In this document: positions 46,997-54,756 of the stretch, piece by piece
Numbering within the stretch: the stretch's first letter is position 1
Layout: each line of letters starts with the position of its first letter
Assembly (NCBI GenBank): GCA_041391125.1
Contig: JAWKON010000004.1
Location: 62,001-126,000 of the forward strand
DNA length: 64,000 bases
Reading direction: 5' to 3'
Source of the DNA: JACKBC01 sp041391125
GTDB taxonomy: Bacteria > Chloroflexota > Anaerolineae > Caldilineales > Caldilineaceae
Notes under the pieces: generated by a model
What the model saw: only the letters and a program-made list of their open reading frames with translations
Told to the model about the DNA's origin: nothing
The model's database searches: none
Program-made: the position numbers and the translations under genes

Positions 46997-47442
46997 CTAG
47001 GACCATTCCTTGCCCACCCCACCCGCCGGCACCATCTCCTGCACAGCTTCTAGGCGGCGGCTGGATTTTGTGACCGTCGGCTGTGGGTTCAGGCGGGCAA
47101 AGTAGCGTTGTTCGCTCTGCAAGACATAGATAAAATCGACCATCACCGGCAGAATCTGCGCAACGGCCCGCTCTTACCATATCATCGGGTAAAGGGGAAG
47201 ATGGCCGCCCACGTTTCGGCCAACGCCTGCGGCGTGAAAGCATGGCGCCGTTCTGCAAGAACGGCTCCACGAGGGAGGCGGCGGCGTGCAGCAGGAAGCG
47301 CTTGGTAAAGCCCGACTCGACCCACAGCGGATGGCGGTGGCAATAATCGTGTGGGCGCTCTGCAAGGCGGCCACACGGTTGCGGTCCCGGCGCAGGCGAT
47401 CTGCTGTTCCAAAATGCGGATGATGGCTTGGCGAAGTTTCAT
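46997..47442 (-). pseudogene. Unrecognised helical protein gene, frameshifted
   Basis: ATG 47442 has a strong AAGGAGAG. The N-terminus KLRQAIIRILEQQIACAG and the C-terminus LPVMVDFIYVLQSEQRYFARLNPQPTVTKSSRRLEAVQEMVPAGGVGKEWS (in pieces) are protein-like. The middle passes through other frames (GFTKRFLLHAAASLVEPFLQNGAML, ALAETWAAIFPF). Reconstructed size is about 148 residues. No family recognised. The start lies 346 bp before the second SARP regulator, in the opposite direction. Confidence 0.42.
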
Positions 47443-47589
47443 GGTCAACTCTCCTTGTGATAGTCAAATTCTATTTGTATATTTTTCCGTCCATTTGTAA
47501 GTTACAATACCGTCAGGGCATCGACTTACTCCCTGACGATTTTGGCTCCCTGTTTGCTGGTGTTGCTGCACACAATATAGGTTCCCGTT

Positions 47590-47646
47590 GCCACCGCTCC
47601 GCCACCGTGCCTCCAGCAATTTGCGCCACGAAAACGCCACGAATTC
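47590..47646 (+). promoter_or_regulatory. Operator array upstream of the second SARP regulator
   Basis: GCCAC units start at 47590, 47601, 47625 and 47636, i.e. 11, 24 and 11 bp apart, so one middle unit is replaced by a 13-bp spacer. The last two units are almost identical to those at 40274-40295. It lies 142 bp before the ATG and 148 bp after the divergent gene start at 47442. Confidence 0.62.
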
Positions 47647-47717
47647 GTTACAAAATCAACCAGACCCATTGCCACCCCGAATCACGACAATTCAAAGATA
47701 AGAATGTCAGACCAGCC

Positions 47718-47775
47718 AGATTGCACAGATTTTTGAGCACATGAAATCTTTAAAATCTGTGTAATCTGTTGATCC
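47718..47775. repeat. ACAGATTACACAGAT-family repeat
   Basis: AGATTGCACAGATTTT and AAAATCTGTGTAATCTGTTGATC form an imperfect hairpin just upstream of ATG 47788, leaving almost no room for a ribosome-binding site. Confidence 0.65.
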
Positions 47776-47787
47776 CTTCCTAATCCC

Positions 47788-49703
47788 ATGCATCAATTGA
47801 TCATTAAGCTCTTTGGCCCACTGGAAACTCAACTGAACGGCGCGGCGGTGGATGTGGCTTTCGCTCGAACAAAGCGCGCGCTGCTGGCCTATCTGGCGGT
47901 GGAGGCCAACCGGCCCGTGGCGCGCACGCGGCTGGCCACGCTGCTGTGGGGCGACTATCCCGACGCCCAGGCGCGCAAAAGCTTGCGCAACGTGCTGGCC
48001 AACCTGCGCCAGATATTGACACCGGACGGTCTGGCCGCAAGCCTGCACTTGACCATCGACCGCCAAACCGTGCAGCTTACGGTGGATGGCGACTCGTGTC
48101 AGGTGGATGTGGTGCGCTTTGATGAATGTATGCGCAACGCCCAAGCTGTAGCCTCTATCACCAGCCAGAATGCGCTATTGGCCGAAGCTGTGACGCTTTA
48201 TCGCGGCGAACTGCTGGCCGAACTATCCGACGTTGACAGCCCAGATTTTGAAGAGTGGCGGCGTCTTCAGCAGGAAGCGCGCCATCGCTACCTTTATGCG
48301 GGCGCTGCAGCAGCTCACCGCCTTCGCCATTGAGGAAGCCGGATTACGCCACGGCGCATGGCTATGCCCAACGCCAGCTCCAACTTGAGCCGTGGCAGGA
48401 GAGCGCCCACCGCCAGCTCATGGAAATCCTGGCGCTACAGGGCGACCGCGGCGCGGCCCTGGCCCAATTTGCCGCCTGCCAACGCGCCCTGGCCGCTGAG
48501 CTGGGCGTGGAGCCGGATGCGGAGACGGTGGCGCTGTATGAGCAGATCCGAGCGGGGGAAGTGCTGCGAAAGGGAGAAGGGGGGAAAGGGGGAAGGGGGG
48601 AGGTACGAAATACGATGTACGATTTACGAACGGAGTCCGTCGAGCAGACCATCGTAAATCGTAAATCTGAAATCGTAAATCACCTGGATCCTTTGCCCGA
48701 CCAACGACTCTTTGGCATTGAAGCCCCAAAGGCGCGATTATTGGAAGTACTCCACGCTGTCGACCGGCCGTGGCTGGCGGCCATTGACGGGATTGGCGGC
48801 ATTGGCAAAACCACGCTAGCCACGCTGCTGGTGCATGAGATGCTGCCGAGCGACCGTTTTGCCAACATGGCGTGGGTCAGCGCCAAGCAGGAGGAGTTTC
48901 GGCCCGCCGTGGGCATTGCCGAAACCGGCCGGCCGGCGCTGGATGTGGAGACGCTGACCAACGCCCTGCTGGAGCAGCTCATGGCGCGGCCGCCGCTGAC
49001 CGCGGCGCTGCCCGAAAAGCAGGCCGCGCTGACCAGCCTGCTCAAAGCGCAGCCCCATCTGATTGTGGTGGACAATCTGGAGACGGTGGCCGACTATCAG
49101 GCGCTGATTCCCTTTTTGCGCCAGTTGGCCAACCCCAGCAAATTTCTGATCACCACCCGGCTGACGCTGCAATCCTATTCCGACATCTTCTGCTACAGCC
49201 TGACCGAGCTGCCCGCCGCCGAGGTGCATGCTTTTATCCGCTATGAAGCGGCTGGGCGCAACATTGAGCGGCTGGCCGGCGCCACCGATGCCCAGCTTCA
49301 GAACATTTATGAGGTGGTCGGCGGCAATCCGCTGGCGCTCAAGCTGGTGATCGGGCAGGCCGCGTTTCTGCCGTTGGGCCAAGTGCTGGAAAATCTGCAA
49401 CTGGCCCAGGGTAAAAAGATCGACCAGCTCTACGTCTATATCTATTGGCAGGCGTGGGAGATGCTGGACGATGCGGGCCGCCAGCTCTTTCTCGCCATGC
49501 CGGCGGTGGACGACGGCGCCTTTATGGAGCTGGTCATGGTCAGCGGGCTGGACCCCGATGAAACGCAAGAGGCGCTGGTCCGCCTCATCGATCTCTCCCT
49601 GGTGCAAACCGGCGGCGACCTGGACGAACCCCGCTACCGCCTGCACCGGCTGACGGAAACGTTCCTCATGCACGAAGTGCTCAAGTGGCAACAGGGTGAT
49701 TAG
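47788..49703 (+). CDS. SARP/BTAD-NB-ARC transcriptional regulator, one frameshift
   Basis: Residues 1-95: OmpR-like domain (LIIKLFGPLETQLNGAAV, KRALLAYLAVEANRPVARTRLATLLW, RKSLRNVLANLRQIL). BTAD helices follow (LLAELSDVDSPDFEEWRRL), and a frame change near 48300 leads to YATAHGYAQRQLQLEPWQESAHRQLMEILALQGDRGAALAQF. After a repeat-derived linker (48569-48683) comes the STAND NTPase: FGIEAPKARLLEVL, P-loop IDGIGGIGKTTLATLLV, Walker B LIVVDNLE, sensor FLITTRL and a winged helix (LTETFLMHEVLKW). These proteins activate specialised loci when a ligand releases the STAND module. TPRs are encoded separately at 49850. No ribosome-binding site is visible. Confidence 0.88.
48569..48683. repeat. Intergenic-type repeats embedded in the regulator coding sequence
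   Basis: A G/A-rich block (48569-48602), like the arms at 6330 and 26059, is followed by an inverted GATTTACGA / TCGTAAATC repeat (48604-48683), like 11344-11376. Both are translated in frame as a Gly/Lys-rich linker between BTAD and NB-ARC domains. Confidence 0.7.
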
Positions 49704-49712
49704 CAGATATTT

Positions 49713-49818
49713 TGATCAACAGATTACACAGATTTTCAAGATTTATTGGAACAACGGATTACACAGATTTTCAAGATTAAAAAAATAATCTGTTTAATCT
49801 GCGTAATCTGTTGATCCA
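49713..49818. repeat. ATCAACAGATTACACAGAT palindrome between NB-ARC and TPR coding parts
   Basis: Two direct copies of GATTACACAGATTTTCAAGATT are followed by an inverted copy, AATCTGCGTAATCTGTTGATC, giving a long hairpin ending 32 bp before the TPR gene start. Confidence 0.75.
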
Positions 49819-49849
49819 ATAATAATCCCCTCTGAGAAAAAGGATCGCA

Positions 49850-50539
49850 GTGACCAGTTTGCGGTTGGATGGTGAAGAGAATCGGCGGAGTTTTTTCCAG
49901 GGCTGCGTAGAGCGGATGCTGCTCTATTGGCGCGACCACCAGGCGCTGGCCAGCATTGATATTGCCGTGCTGGACCGCGAGCGGCCGCGCATTCTCAAGA
50001 ATATTGCGCTGGGGCTGGAGCTACAGCCGCTGTGGCCGCTGGTCAAGCCGCTGGTGATTGCCTTTGCGCCCTACATGGAGCGCCGCGGCCACTGGGACGC
50101 CTGGCATTCGGTGCTGGAGCAGGCCATCCGCATGGCCCAACGCGCCGGCGATATTGAGAGCGAAACTACGCTGACCGCCTTCTTGGCCCGCGTCTGCCAG
50201 CGCATGAGCCGCTACGACGAGGTGGTGCGCTACTACCGCCGCGTAATCCGGCTGGCTAAAGTGACCGGCAACCGCTTTGAAGAAGCCCGCGCCTGCTCCA
50301 ACCTGGGCTACTATTACATTGACGGCGGTCGCTGGTGGCGCAGTGAGGTGTTGAGTTGCCATGCATTGGCGATTTTTGAGGAGTTGGGGAGCGATCATGG
50401 GCGGGCGCATACGCATAATCATTTGGGGTTGTTGTATATGAGACGGCACCGCAACGAAGAAGCCAGAACGAATCTCGAAGCAGCACGTCACATTTGGCAG
50501 GTAAATGAAGATACCCATAGTTTACTTCATGCCATATAA
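49850..50539 (+). CDS. TPR protein, separated C-terminal part of the SARP regulator
   Basis: GTG 49850 follows AAAGGA. The product begins SLRLDGEENRRSFFQGCVERMLLYWRDHQ, which in related regulators directly follows the NB-ARC winged helix. TPRs follow (HWDAWHSVLEQAIRMAQRAGDIES, YDEVVRYYRRVIRLAKVTGNRFEEARACSNLGYYYIDGG, DHGRAHTHNHLGLLYMRRHRNEEARTNLEAARHIW). The frame stops at 50539, but TPR-like coding continues in other frames to about 50720 (LLDVEIENL, KAYRIANLG, KSNIAKIWNNLSMLIHKFELA). The ligand-sensing part is thus both split from its kinase-like partner and 3'-damaged. Confidence 0.7.
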   Translation: MTSLRLDGEENRRSFFQGCVERMLLYWRDHQALASIDIAVLDRERPRILKNIALGLELQPLWPLVKPLVIAFAPYMERRGHWDAWHSVLEQAIRMAQRAGDIESETTLTAFLARVCQRMSRYDEVVRYYRRVIRLAKVTGNRFEEARACSNLGYYYIDGGRWWRSEVLSCHALAIFEELGSDHGRAHTHNHLGLLYMRRHRNEEARTNLEAARHIWQVNEDTHSLLHAI

Positions 50540-50948
50540 ATCTGGGTCTTTTAGATGTTGAAATTGAGAACCTCAACAGGCTATTGAAAACCTTGGGAAA
50601 GCGTACCGAATAGCTAATCTCGGGGAAAAATCAAATATTGCTAAAATCTGGAACAATCTATCAATGCTTATTCACAAATTTGAACTGGCCAGAAGCGAAA
50701 TGATTGCAAAGAAGGGAAACCTTTCAAGAATATGCAGATGACCTTGGCTAGCGAATGTCTGGCAGAATCTTGGGTAATTAACGGCACATGGGCCGATTGT
50801 CGAATGCGATTACTACTTTGCAAGCTCTAGCAATGTAACGCAAGCTAAAAAATCAGATTAGTGAAACAAGTTTACAGATACAATAAAGTCTTAGCGGTGC
50901 CGAAGGGATGACAAAGCCGCTAATTATTATATAATTGGCTAAACGGTC

Positions 50949-51140
50949 TTAACAGCCACCACCGCTGCCACTTCCTGTACACGGTCCTGCATACACAACC
51001 GCCCCAACATCCACTCCCACCTGCTCCGCCAGCACACCGGAACCCACGGTGGCGGTAACCGTCAACACCAGCGCAACCAGAACCTTGACCAAGAATGAGC
51101 GAACAGCGTTATTATGCTGAAGTTTCAGCTGAAGTTTCAT
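50949..51140 (-). CDS. Small secreted peptide with Cys/Gly-rich C-terminus
   Basis: 63 residues from ATG 51140, chosen because AAAGGAATC lies seven bases upstream; the longer frame to 51272 starts in a hairpin. Basic residues and the hydrophobic FLVKVLVALVLTVTATVGSG form a signal peptide. The mature part VDVGAVVYAGPCTGSGSGGGC has two Cys flanking a Gly/Ser run. I know no family. It could be a secreted peptide signal, a processed precursor or a short surface peptide. A putative SARP locus is just upstream. Confidence 0.55.
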   Translation of the reverse strand: MKLQLKLQHNNAVRSFLVKVLVALVLTVTATVGSGVLAEQVGVDVGAVVYAGPCTGSGSGGGC

Positions 51141-51371
51141 CTTTAGATTCCTTTCGTGAAAGAAGTGAGTTAATTTCTCGAAAGGGTCGTTAAGATGAGA
51201 ATTCTCTCGGTGACTCTCACTCCCACCGCTTCCGGCGTCCCGGTAGCGGCTGGGCGGAAGTGAGCTTTTCACCGGCTTGCAAGCTTCTGTGTGACCCGTT
51301 TTGTGTTGCTATGCCTTCATTGTAGCGGGCCCCTCACAGCGTACTATCAGCAAACTATCAGCAGATTTACC

Positions 51372-51420
51372 AGCAAAAGGGCCAGGGCCGAGACAATGTC
51401 TCGGCCCTGGCCTTTTTGCT
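51372..51420. terminator. Strong near-perfect hairpin
   Basis: Arms 51372-51395 and 51397-51420 pair over 24 bases with one mismatch, flanked by T5 on the plus strand. The word GTACTATCAGCAA occurs upstream (51340) and inverted downstream (51416-51428), so a larger nested palindrome exists. No coding gene ends here on the plus strand; a small RNA is possible. Confidence 0.7.
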
Positions 51421-51529
51421 GATAGTACACTTTCTAGGCTATATCCCCCGCAAAGTGATTTGAGGCAAACAGATGTTCGGTGATATACTACGACTCAGTC
51501 GAAGTGGATTTGGCAATAAGGAACCTAGA

Positions 51530-52038
51530 ATGGTAAACACATTTCCAGTTGTGTACGAACACGGTGTCTTACGACCGTTGAAACCCGTTAACTTACCTGA
51601 ATCAAGTCCGCTACAGGTGCGGGTCATTGACGATACGTTTGATGATCAAACGCTGTCGTATCGCCAGGCGCTGGTTGATTTACACCGCTTTGCCACCTTA
51701 GCTGAACAAAATTGGACTAATCCCCTCGTTCGGGAAGTTTTTGCGCAACGCATTGAGCCTGATGTCCGCAAACTGTGGCGGCTCGCCGACACATCGGTAC
51801 GCGATCTATGTGGGATGTTGGTGCTGGCGAGCGCACAAGTTCAGCCGGAAACGGTCAACATTATACAGGTGCAGGCATTTCTATTGGGGCTGAATCTGCT
51901 CGAAACGGCCTGGCTGAATCAAAACCGCTGAGCGATACAGAGCTGGATCAATGCTTCGATCGGCTTACGCTAGCTGGGGTACCCCCGGCCATCGCGCTTA
52001 ATAACAGCACTGTGCAGTCGTATGTAGATGAACTCTAA
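51530..52038 (+). CDS. Composite antitoxin: AF2212-like N-terminus plus helical domain, one frameshift
   Basis: ATG 51530 with AAGGAACC upstream. The first 40 residues, VNTFPVVYEHGVLRPLKPVNLPESSPLQVRVID, match the AF2212/DUF104-type antitoxin strand motif (xYExGxLRPLxPxxLPEG). A helical region of about 120 residues follows (YRQALVDLHRFATLAEQNW, VRKLWRLADTSVRDLCGMLVLASAQVQPE). A frame change near 51928 restores PLSDTELDQCFDRLTLAGVPPAIALNNSTVQSYVDEL. The stop overlaps the next ATG by 11 nt. The fusion of the two parts is unfamiliar. Confidence 0.62.
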
Positions 52039-52811
52039 CCGCCGCATCTTCCTCGATACCAGTATTCAAGTCGAACGCCTCATTGGTCAAGTGGCAATTG
52101 AACGGCAGTTGACTTTGCCCAACTTTGGCGCTGTCACCAGCCACTACGTGTTGATGGAATTTCAGCGTTCGGTTGTGGCTGACTATGCCCAAGTCTACAA
52201 TCAAATATTGCACAGCCAAAGCTGGGAATTAGCCGCCCAAAAGCTTCGCGCCAGCCACTGGGCAACGTCTGCGGTCGCTGGGGCGTTGTCTCCAGATTTT
52301 GACAGAAGTTATGGTGCAGAGCCAGTTAGATCGCGCTGATGCTCTCAGCCTTTTACACATTACTATCAGGTATGGGTTGCGACGACGGTTTTGGCAACAT
52401 GTCACGCCAATCGATGATGCCATTGCATGTGACTTGGTGGCAGCAGGTACAACACATGGGCAAGATGGTTCTTATGCGGTCGCAGCTTCCGGTCGAAAAC
52501 AGACTGCCACCTGTCTCTTGCCCGCTTTCCTCGTCGAGCAGACAAGTAAACTTCACATGCTGCTCGATTATCTGACCGCCCATTCACAGAGTATAAAAGA
52601 GCAAGTACGCGTTGAACAAGCGCTGCGCAAAATTCTGCTTGATCCCACAGCGGCATTGGGACAGCGCACCTGTTGGCCCATGGGTGATATCATCATTGCG
52701 TTGCAGGTTCCACCCCATGCGGCTTTATGGACACGCGACCCCGATTTTGCGCCGCTAGCAACAGCGCTGGGAATAGCCCTTTATCACCCACCAGAAGAAC
52801 TGATTGAATAG
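52028..52811 (+). CDS. Large PIN-domain-like toxin, one frameshift
   Basis: Starts NRRIFLDTSIQVERLIGQ (first catalytic Asp of PIN folds), followed by VTSHYVLMEFQRSVVADYAQVYNQIL (Glu). A frame change near 52295 leads to ADALSLLHITIRYGLRRRFWQHV, then a long helical insertion and MGDIIIALQVPPHAALWTRDPDFAPLATALGI, the C-terminal PIN strand-helix with acidic residues. About 261 residues, twice a usual VapC. Overlap with the preceding antitoxin-like gene supports a toxin-antitoxin pair. Confidence 0.6.
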
Positions 52812-52858
52812 ATCCGGCGCTCCCCTGCCCCCTTTCTCCCCTTCTCTCCCCTTCGCCT

Positions 52859-54382
52859 CTACCCCCCAAACTCAATCCCCTGCGCCAGCGGCAAACTGCG
52901 CGACCAGTTGATCGTATTGGTCTGCCGGCGCATGTAGGCTTTCCAGGCGTCGGAGCCGGATTCGCGGCCGCCGCCGGTCTCTTTTTCACCGCCAAAGGCG
53001 CCGCCGATCTCGGCGCCGCTGGTGCCGATGTTGACGTTGGCAATGCCGCAGTCCGAGCCGCCCACAGAGAGGAACTGCTCGGCGGTCAGCAGATTGGTGG
53101 TGAAGATGGCGCTGGAGAGCCCTTGCGGCACCGCGTTGTGGATGGCAATGGCTTCCTCCGGCGTTTCGTAGGTCATCACGTAGAGGATGGGCGCAAAGGT
53201 TTCGTCGCAGACCAGCGGCGTCTGCTGCGGCATCTGCACAATGGTGGGCTGCACAAAGCCGGGGCCTTTCTCGGGCAGCGCGCCGCCGCCGGTCAAGATT
53301 GTGCCGCCATCGACCTGGGCCTGCGCCAGCGCCGCCCTCATGCGTTCGACCGCCGCGGGGCTGACCAGCGGCCCCATGAGCGTGCCGGGCTGCATGGGGT
53401 CGCCGATAGGCACAGTCTCGTACGCGCGCACCAGGCGGCTGGTCAATTCATCGGCAATGGACTCATGCACGATGATGCGGCGGGTGGTGGTGCAGCGCTG
53501 GCCCGCCGTCCCCACCGAGCCAAAGACAATGGCGCGCACGGCCAGGTCCAGATCGGCGTCGGCGCTGACGATGATGGCGTTGTTGCCGCCCAGCTCCAAA
53601 ATGCTTTTGCCCAGGCGACCGGCCACAATCTGCGCCACGTGGCGGCCCACCGGAATCGAGCCGGTAAAGCTGATCAGCGGCAGGCGGGCGTCGGCGGCCA
53701 TGCGCTCGCCAATCGCCTGGTTGCCGCCGATGACGCTGGTGAAGACGCCATCCACGCCGTGGTCGGCCATAACGCGGTTGCAGATGTGCTGCACGGCCAG
53801 CGTGCAGAGCGGCGTGCTGAGCGACGGCTTCCACACCATCGTGTCGCCACAAACGGCGGCCAAGGCGGCATTCCACGACCAGACGGCCACCGGAAAGTTG
53901 AAGGCCGTGATAATGCCAATCGGCCCCAGCGGATGCCACTGTTCATACATGCGGTGGCCGGGCCGCTCGGAGTGCATGGTCAGCCCGTAGAGCTGGCGCG
54001 AGAGCCCCACGGCAAAGTCGCAGATGTCGATCATCTCCTGCACTTCGCCCATGCCCTCAATGCGAATCTTGCCCATCTCCAGCGTAACCAGCTCGCCCAG
54101 CGGCTCCAGGTTGTCGCGCAGCGCGTTGCCTAGGTCGCGCACCAGCAGGCCGCGCTTGGGCGCCGGCAGCGTGGACCAGCTCGCAAAGGCGGCGGCGGCT
54201 TTGTCCACCACGGTATCATAGGTGGCCGGCGTGGCCATGACGACCGCCGCAATGGGGTCGCCGGTGGTGGGGTTGTACGAAACTAATTTCTCGCCCGCCG
54301 GATCGCTGATCCAGCCGTCGATGCCGGCACAGGCGCCGGGGTTGGTTGCGGAAAGTTGGAGTTTGGTTAAAAGTGAGTTCAT
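52859..54382 (-). CDS. Aldehyde dehydrogenase, ALDH7-like (alpha-aminoadipic semialdehyde dehydrogenase type)
   Basis: 507 residues, intact. TAFNFPVAVWSWNAALA, the NAD-binding ISFTGSIPVGRHVAQ, the general base in SILELGGNNAIIV and the nucleophile in VGTAGQRCTTTRR are in place. FGGEKETGGGRESGSDAWKAYMRR near the end is the hallmark of ALDH7A1/AmaB, which oxidises alpha-aminoadipate semialdehyde (piperideine-6-carboxylate) in lysine breakdown. No other lysine catabolic gene is nearby, so substrate is inferred from family. ATG 54382 has AAGG upstream. Confidence 0.92.
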   Translation of the reverse strand: MNSLLTKLQLSATNPGACAGIDGWISDPAGEKLVSYNPTTGDPIAAVVMATPATYDTVVDKAAAAFASWSTLPAPKRGLLVRDLGNALRDNLEPLGELVTLEMGKIRIEGMGEVQEMIDICDFAVGLSRQLYGLTMHSERPGHRMYEQWHPLGPIGIITAFNFPVAVWSWNAALAAVCGDTMVWKPSLSTPLCTLAVQHICNRVMADHGVDGVFTSVIGGNQAIGERMAADARLPLISFTGSIPVGRHVAQIVAGRLGKSILELGGNNAIIVSADADLDLAVRAIVFGSVGTAGQRCTTTRRIIVHESIADELTSRLVRAYETVPIGDPMQPGTLMGPLVSPAAVERMRAALAQAQVDGGTILTGGGALPEKGPGFVQPTIVQMPQQTPLVCDETFAPILYVMTYETPEEAIAIHNAVPQGLSSAIFTTNLLTAEQFLSVGGSDCGIANVNIGTSGAEIGGAFGGEKETGGGRESGSDAWKAYMRRQTNTINWSRSLPLAQGIEFGG

Positions 54383-54394
54383 GGTGAAAGCCTT

Positions 54395-54700
54395 CGTGTT
54401 GCGTGTTGCGTGTACCGGTTGAGTGGGCGACGGTACATTGAGTTATTGGTTTGTGATTTGTTTGTTTCGTGGTGCGTGTACCGGTTGACCGTGCTAGCGG
54501 CGGTTGAGTAGGCTGCTGTGGTTCGCAGCCGTATCGAACCAAGCGGGTCAGCCACATAATTTTTAACGCAAGAGACGCTAAAGGCGCAAGCATTTGTGGC
54601 TCAATGGGATCTCATGTCGTCCCCATGAGAACCGAAAGAGCCTCGTTTTCCCCCTCTTTTGCGCCCTTTGCGTCGATTGCGCCTTTTGCGTTTATCTCTG
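54395..54700. repeat. Composite intergenic repeats
   Basis: Two copies of GCGTGTACCGGTTGA (about 54410 and 54475) are followed by a GCGGTTGAGTAGGCTG...CAGCCGTATCGAACC hairpin (54497-54543). Then come inverted ACGCAAGAGACGCTAAAGGCGCAA (54561) and TTGCGCC...TTTGCGTCGATTGCGCC (54658-54690) arms. No gene is present in 54383-54756. Confidence 0.6.
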
Positions 54701-54756
54701 CCGCAGAACGTGTTTTTTCACGCCATTGTAGAAGAAATGAGCTGAATGGGCAAAGG

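Noticed and set aside
53123..54133. 336-codon plus-strand frame opposite the aldehyde dehydrogenase
   Set aside because: Antisense of a complete ALDH with all catalytic residues; low-complexity Arg/His/Ala translation.
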